The notes below the pieces were generated by a model. It saw nothing but the letters and a program-made list of their open reading frames with translations, was not told the DNA's origin and searched no databases. Below are positions 52,776 to 62,284 of a stretch of DNA of 64,000 bases, piece after piece (position 1 is the stretch's first letter; every line of letters starts with the position of its first letter). The translations under genes and the position numbers were made by a program. The stretch comes from Akkermansia muciniphila (GTDB lineage: Bacteria; Verrucomicrobiota; Verrucomicrobiia; Limisphaerales; UBA9464): positions 1 through 64,000 of the forward strand of contig CAMDGV010000014.1 of assembly GCA_945898055.1 (NCBI GenBank). Reading direction: 5' to 3'.

Positions 52776-54137
52776 TTATTCCAGAGCAGTTCTTGGAGCG
52801 GATCCTAGCCCAAGGGTTGGGCGTTCTCGGCGCAAGGTCAGTTTTAAAACTCGCATGTCGTCTAATTCTGTGACGCTTAGAATATGTTGACTCCCGACTA
52901 AAGCTGTATCTCCGAGTCGAGCAAAGCCCCCCATTTTGACCATGATCCAACCCGCCACCGTGTGAACCCCGTCGGCAGTCACCGGTTCACGAATGAGTTC
53001 CGATAGTTCAAAAAGAGGAAGTGTCCCATCTAAAGCCCATTCTTCGTCTCCGATCTTTTCAATTCGGGCTTTTTCATGATCAAACTCGTCCTGAATTTGA
53101 CCCACTAACTCCTCTAGGACGTTCTCTAGGGTCACCATCCCCATCGTCCCACCGAGTTCATCCACCACAATAGCCAAATGCAAATGGCGCTCGAGAAAGA
53201 TTTGTAAAAGACGATCCAGCCGGGCTGTCTCGGGGATATAAATCACCGGCTTCACCAAGGGTCGTAAGGAAGCGACGGTTCCCGAAGAGGCGCGGGCCGC
53301 ATAAAGATCCTTGGTATGCAAAACACCGATCACTTGGTCTAAATCCCCATCTTCGCAAAAGGGTAACCGAGAAAACCGTGTTTCATCGGCCAGACGAAGG
53401 CCGTCGATTATCGAAAGGCGGGCACCAATGAAGACCATTTCCCGACGTGGTCGCATCACGTCTCGCGCCCGTCGACGGGTTAGATCAAAGGAATTAAGAA
53501 CAATTTCACGAGCCAAAGTTGATCCGCCCCCTGCTGCGAGAGAAGACCCCAACATCAACCGGAGTTCATCTTCAGAATGAGTCTCCGAATGTGCCCCACC
53601 GCTTTCAATTCCCAACTGTTTCAGGACCCACAACGAGGTCTTGTTCAACACCCAAATCAAGGGATAGGTCAGCGTGTAGAACCAGTGCAACGGATAGGCA
53701 ACCCATAATGAGGAAGGCAGAGGTCGCTTGATGGCGATAAATTTGGGAGCTTGTTCACCGATCACGACGTGGAAAAATGTGACCACAGTCAGACCGATGG
53801 TAGCCGAAAAAACATGCCGAATCTTCTCAGATTCAATCTGAAACCAGCCGAACAAAGGATTTAACAAGGTCTCGAAAATGGGTTCAGCCACCCACCCCAA
53901 GGCAAGGCTTGCTAAGGTAATTCCTAGTTGGCAGGCGCTTAGATAGGGATCGAGATGAGAAAGGATATGCTGGGTCATCTCTGCCCGGCGATTCCGATTC
54001 TGGATCAGCGGATCCAGTTGGGTTTCGCGGATTTTGACCAAGGCAAATTCGGCCGCGACAAAGAACCCGTTTAAGGTCACTAACCCCAAAGCCAAGAATA
54101 ACTTTCCACCCACATCCCAGAACAAATGGGTATTCAT
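52776..54137 (-). CDS. CNNM/HlyC-CorC-type transporter protein, full length
   Basis: The 453-aa protein has an N-terminal DUF21/CNNM membrane domain (four helices, LVTLNGFFVAAEFALVKIRE), a pair of CBS domains in the middle (VMRPRREMVFIGARL; VVDELGGTMGMVTLENVLEEL) and a C-terminal CorC/HlyC domain (EWALDGTLPLFELSELI, DGVHTVAGWIM). CNNM-type proteins are linked to magnesium or cobalt export. It is the last of three overlapping paralogues; its start overlaps the stop of the second by 4 bp. It is the closest of the three to the YtfL/YugS type. Confidence 0.85.
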   Translation of the reverse strand: MNTHLFWDVGGKLFLALGLVTLNGFFVAAEFALVKIRETQLDPLIQNRNRRAEMTQHILSHLDPYLSACQLGITLASLALGWVAEPIFETLLNPLFGWFQIESEKIRHVFSATIGLTVVTFFHVVIGEQAPKFIAIKRPLPSSLWVAYPLHWFYTLTYPLIWVLNKTSLWVLKQLGIESGGAHSETHSEDELRLMLGSSLAAGGGSTLAREIVLNSFDLTRRRARDVMRPRREMVFIGARLSIIDGLRLADETRFSRLPFCEDGDLDQVIGVLHTKDLYAARASSGTVASLRPLVKPVIYIPETARLDRLLQIFLERHLHLAIVVDELGGTMGMVTLENVLEELVGQIQDEFDHEKARIEKIGDEEWALDGTLPLFELSELIREPVTADGVHTVAGWIMVKMGGFARLGDTALVGSQHILSVTELDDMRVLKLTLRRERPTLGLGSAPRTALE

Positions 54138-55123
54138 CCTGAGGTCTCCATAAAGAGGGCTCGAAGAATATCAGTCAAGGTCACCACTCCCGTTTCTACT
54201 CCGTTAACGCCTCGAATAATTGCCATGTGCTGCCCAGAACGTTGAAAAATCCGGAGTGCCTCTTCAATTCGCACAGATCCATCCATAAACAGAGCCGGCC
54301 GCAGCCAATCTCGAACCAATGGGCGGGTGGGATCGAGGTCAGAATAAAGCAGATCCTTAAGACTGACAATTCCCTCTATTCGACGGGTCTTTGCCGCCGT
54401 ACTCCAGACCGGGAATCGGGTGTAGCCTGTTGTACCTCCAATTTCCATCCACTCCGCTACGGGCACGATAGAGGTCAGGCTAACCGCCGATTCTAACGGA
54501 TGCGCGACCCGCCCTACCGTCAAGTTCTGAGCATCCAAAATACGACCGATCAACGAACGTTCTGATTTGGAAAGTGCACCGGTGCTTTCTTGAATTAACG
54601 CTTTTAATTCATCGCGATTACCAAAGAGACGTCCGCTCAAGACTCGATCACCGGTGATCCACAACAGCACCGCGGAAAAACGTTCGATCAGAAAAACAAC
54701 GGGAGATAAAACGATGTGAATACCAGCAAAAACCCGCACGAGATACATGCACAATCGATTGGGAAATCGCTGGAATAACCGCTTGGGCAACAGTTCGCAG
54801 GTGAGATAAATGCACAGGCCCATTATCAACAAAAGTGGTGAAAAAACTTCGACCCGATCGCTCGACCACCGTCTCAAATCTCCGATCATCAAGGCAACTG
54901 CCGCGAAATTAGAAAGGGTGTTCCCTACCAAAATTGTCCAAAGAAAATCCTCCGGACGATCCATGTAACCAAGTAAACGACGCGCATTGCCCTTTCCAGC
55001 GCGAGCCATTTGACGAATCCGGAGGCGACTCAGCTCAAAGACGCCTGCCTCCATGCCCGATAGGAAAAAGGAAAGAAGCAACCATCCCCCAATCATCATC
55101 CAATGAAGTGAGGTCTCAGTCAT
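54134..55123 (-). CDS. CNNM/DUF21 protein lacking the CorC domain
   Basis: This 329-aa protein is the second of three overlapping paralogues. It has the DUF21 membrane domain (FLSGMEAGVFELSRLRIRQM, NTLSNFAAVALMIG, CELLPKRLFQRFP) and a CBS pair (GYTRFPVWSTAAKTRRIEGIV; IRGVNGVETGVVTLTDILRAL), ending directly after it. The C-terminal CorC/HlyC domain of its neighbours is missing. There is no frameshift or decay, so the shorter form appears to be a real variant, perhaps one partner of a heteromeric complex. It overlaps both neighbours by 4 bp (ATGA). Confidence 0.83.
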   Translation of the reverse strand: MTETSLHWMMIGGWLLLSFFLSGMEAGVFELSRLRIRQMARAGKGNARRLLGYMDRPEDFLWTILVGNTLSNFAAVALMIGDLRRWSSDRVEVFSPLLLIMGLCIYLTCELLPKRLFQRFPNRLCMYLVRVFAGIHIVLSPVVFLIERFSAVLLWITGDRVLSGRLFGNRDELKALIQESTGALSKSERSLIGRILDAQNLTVGRVAHPLESAVSLTSIVPVAEWMEIGGTTGYTRFPVWSTAAKTRRIEGIVSLKDLLYSDLDPTRPLVRDWLRPALFMDGSVRIEEALRIFQRSGQHMAIIRGVNGVETGVVTLTDILRALFMETSG

Positions 55124-56403
55124 ACCGCCGATTCCGTTTCCACCAAAAGTTCACGGACACGTCGTTCGTCAGCTTGTTGTACGGTGAGGCGTAATCCCCC
55201 ATACCGGAAGACCTCGCCGGTTCGTGGAATCACATCCGCTAGGTACGAGACTAAGCCGCCCAGCGTTTCGATATCATTTGGCACCACCAAAGTTGGGTAC
55301 TCACGAATAAAGTCATCAAGTCGCATCGCTCCATTCACTCGCCATCGACCTTTAGCAATTCGTTCGAAAACAAATCCCTGAGCCTCTCCTTCTCTTCGCA
55401 ACCCACCTACTACCGCCGAAAGAATATCCTGCAAAGTAATGAGTCCTGCAGTGCCGCCATACTCATCCAGAACAACCGCCACCCCGCGCCCTTGCCGTTG
55501 CATCGATTCAAACAAGGTCAGCAGGTTCATACTCTCGGGCACAAAAGCAGGAAACTCCATCGACAAAAACAAATCTGGGGTCGGCGACAGCAAGAGTGCC
55601 CGGCTATTCAAAATGCCGATCACGTCGTCCGGTGTTTCATCGTATAAAGGAATCCAGTGATGCCCAGAGCGGCGCGCCGCAATCACCATGTCCTCTAATG
55701 GCATCTCGTCGGATAACATAACCATGCCCGATCGAGGCCGCATTACCTCCCGAGCACACCGTTGGTCGAGGGATAAAACGTGCAAAAGAATTTCCTTCTC
55801 GCCTGCTCCCAAGGTTCCTTGCTGATGCGCAATCTCAATAAGATCCGCATATTCATCATCCGACACGCCTCCCACCGGTCTAATCGACTTTGGAATAAGC
55901 CGGTTCAGAATGGAATCAACAATCGCTTGGGCCACCCGTCGCACCGGTCGGGTCACTTGCACAAAAAGCCAAAGAGGAAAGGCGACTCGCAGGGCCCACA
56001 TTTCAGGTTGTCGAACTCCCAATGTTTTCGGCGTCACTTCGCAAACTAATAAAAGTAACAGCAGCAATCCCACGGTGATCAATCCTCCCCGCCATCCTTC
56101 ACCCATAATCTCAGAAGCCCCAGCTACCGTCAGCGCGACCAACAACGCATTGGACAGGGTATTGCCCAAGGCAATCGCCGCCAGAATATCGGAGGGTTGC
56201 GTTAAGAGTTGCCCGACCCGCTCCGCTCGCTCTCCACGCTGCTTTACCAAACGCCGCGTGCGCCAAGTCCCTAAGGAAAACAACGCGGATTCCGCTAAGG
56301 CAAAGAAAAAACTCGACGCACTTAGCGCCAACAATAACGAAATAACGATGCTGATTTCGAACCTCAACTGCTTAACGATACAGATTAAAGCGAACGGCAT
56401 CAA
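55120..56403 (-). CDS. CNNM/HlyC-CorC-type transporter protein
   Basis: The 427-aa protein is the first of the three paralogues. The DUF21 region has FALAESALFSLGTWRTRRLV and GNTLSNALLVALTVAG, then CEVTPKTLGVRQPEMWALRV; CBS domains follow (VMRPRSGMVMLSDEM; VLDEYGGTAGLITLQDILSAV) and a CorC/HlyC domain (WRVNGAMRLDDFIREYP, ETLGGLVSYLADVIPRTGEVF). It starts 61 bp after the LysR-type regulator gene on the same strand. The first M codons are not well conserved; a start a few residues later is possible. Confidence 0.84.
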   Translation of the reverse strand: MMPFALICIVKQLRFEISIVISLLLALSASSFFFALAESALFSLGTWRTRRLVKQRGERAERVGQLLTQPSDILAAIALGNTLSNALLVALTVAGASEIMGEGWRGGLITVGLLLLLLLVCEVTPKTLGVRQPEMWALRVAFPLWLFVQVTRPVRRVAQAIVDSILNRLIPKSIRPVGGVSDDEYADLIEIAHQQGTLGAGEKEILLHVLSLDQRCAREVMRPRSGMVMLSDEMPLEDMVIAARRSGHHWIPLYDETPDDVIGILNSRALLLSPTPDLFLSMEFPAFVPESMNLLTLFESMQRQGRGVAVVLDEYGGTAGLITLQDILSAVVGGLRREGEAQGFVFERIAKGRWRVNGAMRLDDFIREYPTLVVPNDIETLGGLVSYLADVIPRTGEVFRYGGLRLTVQQADERRVRELLVETESAV

Positions 56404-56464
56404 TACGGCAGTGAATGAGGATCGGGAATACCCTCGGGCTTCCCAATCGAAGGTCGGGATAAAT

Positions 56465-57385
56465 TTAAGAGCTTAGAAGTTCCGTCCGACTTTTACGTAG
56501 GGCGATAGACTGGTTGCGACAGGTGTGAATAAACACTTCCTCAACGTGACCCATTTTGCGGGTCTTCAGATAAGCCACTACCCAATGGCGTCGAAGAACT
56601 TTGCCTCCCAAGGGTCTCATTTTTAACTGTCCAAGGGAAAGTTCTAGGTCAGCAACCCAAGGCGCTAGCACGGCCACCCCTAGGTTCAGTTTTACTAACT
56701 CCTTGATCGCCGATAGACATCTCACCTCCATAGCCACTAGAGGACTGATGTTGCAGTCTTCCAGGTATCTCAACACTCTTTTAGCAGAGGGGGCCTCCCT
56801 CGAACTAAGGATCAGGGGTTGTTTGCGAATCTCCTCCTTGGTTAAGGGCCGACTTGAGTTCCAGTGATGGTTTTCGGCGAAGGTAAAAAGAAGCTCATCC
56901 TCAAACAAAGCCCTGCTTTCTAGGTCCGCTTCATTGGAATCTTCCACTCCAATAGCCACATCGATTTGACGAGCTCTCAACTGACGGGTCAGTTCGGGCA
57001 TATTACCGTTTTCCAGCACAAGTTGAAGCTTGGGAATCTCTTTGTTCATGGCAGCGATGACCTTAGGTAAGAAGTGTTGGCAGAGAGATGCTGCCGCCCC
57101 AACTCGAATCCTAGTGTGGCCCCAGCGGCTCAGTTCCTTGACGGATAAAGTGGCTCGATCAATCGCTGCGATGGGGCCTTCAACCCCAGCCATCAATTGT
57201 TCTCCGGCTTGGTTCAAGGTCATCCCACTGCCGCCTCTATCAAAAAGGCGACACCCCATTTCGAGTTCTAAGACCCTCAATCCATGGCTCAAGGCAGAAG
57301 GGGTCAGGTGGACCGACCGTGCCGCCTTAACCAAGCCTCCTTGCTTGGCGATTGCCAAAAAGACTTTTAGTAAACGTGTATCCAT
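56465..57385 (-). CDS. LysR-family transcriptional regulator
   Basis: The 306-aa protein has the LysR winged helix-turn-helix at the N-terminus (LLKVFLAIAKQGGLVKAARS, then SALSHGLRVLELEMGCRLFDR) and a two-lobed periplasmic-binding-like effector domain (IRVGAAASLCQHFLPKVI, LVLENGNMPELTRQLRARQI, DVAIGV). It is divergent from urtA across a 689-bp gap, the usual setting for a LysR regulator of the adjacent operon. Urea, amide or nitrogen status would be the likely signal, by context. On its own strand it runs toward the CNNM genes. Confidence 0.87.
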   Translation of the reverse strand: MDTRLLKVFLAIAKQGGLVKAARSVHLTPSALSHGLRVLELEMGCRLFDRGGSGMTLNQAGEQLMAGVEGPIAAIDRATLSVKELSRWGHTRIRVGAAASLCQHFLPKVIAAMNKEIPKLQLVLENGNMPELTRQLRARQIDVAIGVEDSNEADLESRALFEDELLFTFAENHHWNSSRPLTKEEIRKQPLILSSREAPSAKRVLRYLEDCNISPLVAMEVRCLSAIKELVKLNLGVAVLAPWVADLELSLGQLKMRPLGGKVLRRHWVVAYLKTRKMGHVEEVFIHTCRNQSIALRKSRTELLSS

Positions 57386-58074
57386 AATTTAAAAGACCCC
57401 AAGATATTGATCCGGTGAGGTTCGTCTGGGATGCATCCGCTTGATTGGGTTGTGAACGATTCTGTTCTCTTTTTGGCTACTTTTATTCATCGAGGGTTCT
57501 TTCAAACCTTATTCGTCCGGAGGCAGGAGTTATGCCACGCCATCCAGTCTCCTGCCGATCGATCAACTAAAAACTAAGACTGACTCGCAGGGATTCAATT
57601 TGAGGGGAAGATCCGAAGTTTCGATTAGATCACATTGTCCAAAAACCGACACTTCGGACCCGATAGAAAAGTACGCTTTCGGACTTAATAAGCTCTATAA
57701 CTTTGGGTCGACACACTCGCCTAAGCGCTTGTTTTGAAAACCGGCGATCACGAAAATTCCATCGATCGCCCTCTTTATATCGCTCTGTCATCGGATTCAT
57801 CTTAGCGATGAATTTCTTTCAATCTAAGTTGGCGTCTATCTGCGCTGTCTTGGCACGAGCAATGCAGAGGGTTCGTTAACGGAGGATGCGGAACACCCCT
57901 CTAGAGTTAGACACAATTGCTTGAGACTCGGCTCCAAATTCAGGCCAAGTCCGAGGGGGCCTTAAAGTTTCTGCAAATTCGTTTCGCTCGTCTGATTATG
58001 TTCACCGTTTGTGGAGCACTGTTTCAGTTCGAGCGCAGGATATATACAACATCTCAATCATTGAACCCCCTAAT
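57386..58074. other. intergenic region between LysR gene and urtA
   Basis: About 690 bp without a gene. It holds two perfect inverted repeats that could be operators: GGCAGGAG (57522-57529) with CTCCTGCC (57549-57556), and GGCGATC (57743-57749) with GATCGCC (57764-57770). A sigma-54-type promoter lies at 57851-57866. The leader from there to urtA is about 200 nt. Confidence 0.5.
57851..57866 (+). promoter_or_regulatory. sigma-54-type promoter for the urt operon
   Basis: TGGCACGAGCAATGCA matches the sigma-54 consensus TGGCACG-N4-TTGCA with one mismatch (A for the first T of the -12 element). The invariant GG (57852-57853) and GC (57864-57865) are separated by exactly 10 bases. It points toward urtA, 209 bp downstream. 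Sigma-54 control would suit a nitrogen-scavenging operon. Confidence 0.5.
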
Positions 58075-59337
58075 ATGAAACCCATAGTTAACACAACTCC
58101 ACTCGAACGTATGCCGCTTCGGAGCTTCCTGATGGCAGCGACGGCAGCTAGCACACTTGCTTTTTATAGCCCGCCTAGTTTTGCAGCCGCCACTTATCCG
58201 ACGTCGCAAGTGAACACCACGGGCCTCGCCGTAACCGATGACACCGTGACGGTAGGTCAACTCCATTCAGCGACGGGAACGATGGCTATTAGCGAAACGG
58301 GATCCATCCAAGCCGAACAATTAGCCATTGATCAGATTAATGCCTCAGGCGGTGTGCTGGGGCGAAAAATTAAAGTTATCGCCGAAGACGGTGCAAGCGA
58401 TTGGCCTACCTTCGCTGAAAAGGCAAAAAAACTGTTGGTCAACGATAAGGTAGCCTCTGTTTTTGGATGTTGGACATCCGCCTCACGCAAGGCGGTTTTG
58501 CCCGTGTTCGAGAAAGAGAATGGGATGCTTTATTATCCCACATTTTATGAAGGCCTAGAGCAGTCGAAGAATGTCATCTACACCGGCCAAGAAGCGACCC
58601 AACAAATTCTCGCAGGACTCGATTGGATCGCTAAGGAAAAGAAAGCGAAATCGTTTTACCTGATCGGCTCTGACTACATCTGGCCGCGCACCTCAAACAA
58701 GATTGCACGTAAGCATATTGAAAACGTTCTGAAAGGCAGTGTCGTGGGGGAGGAATACTACGCGCTAGGACATACTCAATTCGGATCCTTAATCAATAAA
58801 ATCAAGCTCAAGAAGCCAGATGTCATCTATGCCATTATTGTGGGTGGCAGCAACGTGTCCTTTTACAAACAGTTAAAGGCAGCGGGAATCACCAGCGACA
58901 AATGGACCGTCCTGACCATCTCTGTGACTGAAGATGAAGTACTCGGTATCGGGGGGGAGAACTTGGTGGGATTTTATTCTGCCATGAAATATTTCCAATC
59001 TTTGGACAATCCAAACAACAAGGCGTTCGTCGAAGCGTTCAAAACAAAGTATGGACCTAAATCGGTGATCGGCGATGTCACCCAAGCGGGCTACCTCGGG
59101 CCCTGGCTCTGGAAGTTGGCAGTCGAGAAAGCGGGAAGTTTCGACGTCGACAAGATTGCAGCAGCGTCTCCAGGTTTAGAATACACCCAAGCCCCTGAAG
59201 GCTACGTCAAGTTACATCCGAATCATCACCTCTGGAGTAAACTCCGGATCGGTCAGTGGAGCACTGAAGGACAGGCCAAGGTTCTTTATGAGTCTGGCCT
59301 CATTGAGCCCGATCCGTTTCCCAAGGGTTACCAGTAG
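58075..59337 (+). CDS. urtA: urea/short-chain amide ABC transporter, substrate-binding protein
   Basis: From the ATG at 58075 the protein has 420 aa with a signal peptide (MPLRSFLMAATAASTLAFY, cleaved near AAATYP). The mature part is a type I periplasmic binding protein of the UrtA/FmdD type: VTVGQLHSATGTMAISETGS, EQLAIDQINASGGVLGRKI, GCWTSASRKAVLPVFE, LYYPTFYEGLEQSKNVIYTG, and a tail with HHLWSKLRIGQ. These residues line the urea/amide pocket in the family. A frame extension to 58009 would lack the signal peptide. It leads urtABCDE; a formamidase gene follows, so amides such as formamide are possible substrates beside urea. Confidence 0.92.
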   Translation: MKPIVNTTPLERMPLRSFLMAATAASTLAFYSPPSFAAATYPTSQVNTTGLAVTDDTVTVGQLHSATGTMAISETGSIQAEQLAIDQINASGGVLGRKIKVIAEDGASDWPTFAEKAKKLLVNDKVASVFGCWTSASRKAVLPVFEKENGMLYYPTFYEGLEQSKNVIYTGQEATQQILAGLDWIAKEKKAKSFYLIGSDYIWPRTSNKIARKHIENVLKGSVVGEEYYALGHTQFGSLINKIKLKKPDVIYAIIVGGSNVSFYKQLKAAGITSDKWTVLTISVTEDEVLGIGGENLVGFYSAMKYFQSLDNPNNKAFVEAFKTKYGPKSVIGDVTQAGYLGPWLWKLAVEKAGSFDVDKIAAASPGLEYTQAPEGYVKLHPNHHLWSKLRIGQWSTEGQAKVLYESGLIEPDPFPKGYQ

Positions 59338-59427
59338 CCCACCTCATTCTCTACGCGGTTGGCGGTATGCCCAGCCGCCAACCGGCCCCTCTAACTTTAA
59401 CCTAAACCCTTTTTCTCCTCCGTTACT

Positions 59428-60351
59428 ATGTCCGAATATTCTTCTTCTGAGCTGTGGTCTATTTTTATTATGCAAAGTTTCGCTGGACTCAGTCTCTTCA
59501 GCGTCCTGCTGCTAATGGCTCTTGGCTTAGCTATTATCTTCGGACAGATGGGAGTGGTCAATTTGGCTCATGGCGAGTTTATGGCGCTTGGAGCTTACAC
59601 GGTTTATTTAATTTCGTCGGTCGTCCATTCCTACCTTCCAGCACTCGTTCCCTACTATTTTATAATCGCCATCGGGGCTGCTTTTATAGCGTCGGGCCTT
59701 GTGGGTTGGTTGGTCGAGTGGTCCCTCATCCGTTTTCTCTATAAACGCCCCTTAGACACTCTGCTCGCAACGTGGGGATTGAGCCTAATTATGCAACAGA
59801 GCTTCCGTTCGATCTTCGGAGCACGTGAGGTAACGCCCACTCTGCCTCAATGGTTGATGGGCAGCTTCAAGCCCAGTGAGACAGTTGATATTCCCATCAA
59901 CGGCGTTTTCGTTATGGCCCTCACTCTCACTCTCACTCTCGGTATCTGGTTGTTTACGTACCGATCTCGGGTTGGTCTTCAAATGCGAGCTACAGTTCAG
60001 AATCGGGTCATGAGCGGAGCAGCAGGAATCAATACTCGCTGGGTCGACCGGTTCACTTTCGCCTTGGGTTGCGGTATTGCCGGGGTGGCGGGGGCCGCTT
60101 TTACTACTATCGGCTCCACGGGACCCGACTCCGGTTCTCGTTATATCGTTGATACTTTCTTGGTGGTGGTTTTTGGCGGTACGGCCAGCCTGATGGGCAC
60201 AATCGCTTCCGCGTTCGGCATAGCTCAGGGGCAATCTATCTTAGAGTTTTTCCTCAAGGGGACGATGGGCAAGGTGGCTGTGCTTATGGTAATTGTGCTG
60301 GTTTTAATGATCCGCCCTCAGGGCCTCTTTGCCCCCAAGATCCGCTCCTAA
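59428..60351 (+). CDS. urtB: urea/amide ABC transporter permease
   Basis: This 307-aa permease of the LivH type has about eight helices. It contains GLAIIFGQMGVVNLAHGEFMALGAYTVYL and the permease loop VQNRVMSGAAGINTRWVDRFTF, with GCGIAGVAGAAFTTIGSTGP and VVVFGGTASLMGT near the C-terminus. It is shorter than some cyanobacterial UrtB proteins that carry a long N-terminal extension; the permease core is complete. It starts 90 bp after urtA with its own loosely spaced leader. Confidence 0.92.
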   Translation: MSEYSSSELWSIFIMQSFAGLSLFSVLLLMALGLAIIFGQMGVVNLAHGEFMALGAYTVYLISSVVHSYLPALVPYYFIIAIGAAFIASGLVGWLVEWSLIRFLYKRPLDTLLATWGLSLIMQQSFRSIFGAREVTPTLPQWLMGSFKPSETVDIPINGVFVMALTLTLTLGIWLFTYRSRVGLQMRATVQNRVMSGAAGINTRWVDRFTFALGCGIAGVAGAAFTTIGSTGPDSGSRYIVDTFLVVVFGGTASLMGTIASAFGIAQGQSILEFFLKGTMGKVAVLMVIVLVLMIRPQGLFAPKIRS

Positions 60352-60370
60352 TCCCAGAATCTCTTAACTT

Positions 60371-61522
60371 ATGAAAATGATTTATAAACGCCTTTTCTGC
60401 GGCACAACAGGAGTCCTCCAACTCGGTGTTCTTGCTCTGCTTTTGATGGTAGTGTTGCCCTTGAGCCTAGATATCTTCCGCCTTAATTTAGTGGGAAAAT
60501 ATCTTACCTACGCCTTTGCTACCCTAGGTCTGGTTTTGCTCTGGGGTAAAGCGGGCGTTCTTAGCTTGGGTCAAGGGGTCTTCTTCGGATTAGGCGGATA
60601 CTGTATGGCGATGTTCCTCAAGTTAGAAGCATCGGATCCAGTGAGTACAAAAATCCAGTCAACCCCAGGGATTCCCGACTTCATGGACTGGAATCAAATC
60701 ACCCATCTTCCCCTCTTCTGGATGCCTTTCAAAAGCCTTTCATTTAGTCTGATAGCAGTCGTTGTTATCCCGTCAATTATAGCTTTTATAGTGGGCCTAG
60801 CGATGTTTAAACGGCGGGTGGGTGGAGTCTATTTCGCTATTATTACTCAAGCTCTAGCGCTCATTTTATCACTGGTTATCGACGGTAATCAAGGGTACAC
60901 GGGCGGCCGTAATGGAATTACAGATCTGCGCACGCTTCTGGGTTGGGATATTCGATCAACGCACGCTCAATACCTCCTCTACTTTCTTACCTGCGGACTT
61001 CTGGTCCTAGCCATTTTGCTCAGTCAATGGATGTTATCCGGTAAATTTGGCAAGATGCTTCTAGCCCTGCGGGATCGGGAGGATCGAGTTAGATTCTCGG
61101 GCTATGATGTCTCCCTATTTAAGGTGTTTACCTTCTGCTTTGCCGCAGCTTTAAGCGGCGTGGGCGGGGCTCTCTTTGTTCTTCAAGTCGGGTTTATTTC
61201 TCCTTCGCTTGTGGGGATCGTGCCCTCTATTGAGATGGTAATATTTGCAGCGGTTGGCGGCAGAGTTTCCTTGCTGGGCGCGGTGTATGGAACCCTTCTG
61301 GTCAATACCGGAAAAAGCCTCTTCTCTGAGAATTTCCCCCAACTCTGGCTTTTTGCGATGGGCGGACTCTTTATTACGGTGGTGGTCCTTTTTCCCGATG
61401 GTCTGGCCGGTGTCTGGAAACTACTCAGCAAGAAGTCCCTGCCTTTCTTAAAAAATCTGCGGTCTTCATCAAAAATGACCGAGTCGGAGTCAACTCCTCA
61501 ACCCACCTCTGACAAGCCATGA
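60371..61522 (+). CDS. urtC: urea/amide ABC transporter permease
   Basis: This 383-aa permease of the LivM type has about ten helices. Features are KYLTYAFATLGLVLLWGKAG, VLSLGQGVFFGLGGYCMAMF, and a loop LALRDREDRVRFSGYDVSLFKV that contacts the ATPases, followed by SGVGGALFVLQVGFISPSLV and AAVGGRVSLLGAVYGTLLV. An N-terminal helix precedes the core. It partners UrtB in the membrane. The stop overlaps urtD by 4 bp (ATGA). Confidence 0.92.
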   Translation: MKMIYKRLFCGTTGVLQLGVLALLLMVVLPLSLDIFRLNLVGKYLTYAFATLGLVLLWGKAGVLSLGQGVFFGLGGYCMAMFLKLEASDPVSTKIQSTPGIPDFMDWNQITHLPLFWMPFKSLSFSLIAVVVIPSIIAFIVGLAMFKRRVGGVYFAIITQALALILSLVIDGNQGYTGGRNGITDLRTLLGWDIRSTHAQYLLYFLTCGLLVLAILLSQWMLSGKFGKMLLALRDREDRVRFSGYDVSLFKVFTFCFAAALSGVGGALFVLQVGFISPSLVGIVPSIEMVIFAAVGGRVSLLGAVYGTLLVNTGKSLFSENFPQLWLFAMGGLFITVVVLFPDGLAGVWKLLSKKSLPFLKNLRSSSKMTESESTPQPTSDKP

Positions 61523-62265
61523 GTTCAAAACAGAATTGTCTCCTCTATATTGAAGACTTAGAGGTTTCTTTCGACGGATTTAAGGCGGTAAACGGTTTAA
61601 ATCTTTATATAGAACGTAACGAACTCCGAGTGATCATTGGTCCGAATGGGGCTGGGAAAACCACAGTGCTGGATATGATTTGCGGTAAGACACAGCCGAC
61701 CTCGGGCAGTATCTGGTTTAAAGATCGGGAATTAGTGGGAATGCCTGAGCACCAGATCGTCCGATCCGGAGTTGGACGAAAATTTCAAACTCCTTCCATT
61801 TATGAAAATCTCACCGTTTTCGAAAATTTAGAGGTATCCTATCCGAAAGGCCGCAGTGTCTTCGGAAGCCTTTTCTTTCGCACCACCTCTGAGGTTGTCG
61901 ATTGCATTCATCAAGTGGCGGAGCAGATTTTTCTCAAAGAATGCCTCGATCTCGAGGGGGCTTTTTTAAGCCACGGCCAAAAACAGTGGTTAGAAATTGG
62001 CATGCTTCTAATGCAGAAACCGGATCTCTTAATGCTTGATGAACCCGTGGCCGGGATGAGCGCGCCAGAGCGGGAACAGACAGCCGAACTCTTAAACCGG
62101 ATTCGTAAGGATCGATCCATCATCATCATTGAGCACGATATGGAGTTTGTGGCGCGTATCGCTGACAAGGTTACAGTACTTCATTTAGGCAAAATTCTCA
62201 CTGAGGGCAGCATGCAGCAAGTTCAGCAGAATCCATCCGTCATTGAGGTCTATCTCGGTCACTGA
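61519..62265 (+). CDS. urtD: urea/amide ABC transporter ATP-binding protein
   Basis: The 248-aa ATPase has Walker A GPNGAGKTT, the signature LSHGQKQWLEI (Q-loop and signature typical of UrtD/LivG, with H in place of G), Walker B LLMLDEPVAGM and the H-loop IIIEHDMEFV. It hydrolyses ATP at the cytoplasmic face of UrtBC together with UrtE. The segment SYPKGRSVFGSLFFR between Q-loop and signature is typical for this branch. Overlap of 4 bp with urtC shows coupling. Confidence 0.93.
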   Translation: MSSKQNCLLYIEDLEVSFDGFKAVNGLNLYIERNELRVIIGPNGAGKTTVLDMICGKTQPTSGSIWFKDRELVGMPEHQIVRSGVGRKFQTPSIYENLTVFENLEVSYPKGRSVFGSLFFRTTSEVVDCIHQVAEQIFLKECLDLEGAFLSHGQKQWLEIGMLLMQKPDLLMLDEPVAGMSAPEREQTAELLNRIRKDRSIIIIEHDMEFVARIADKVTVLHLGKILTEGSMQQVQQNPSVIEVYLGH

Positions 62266-62284
62266 AGATTTAATATATTACGCT

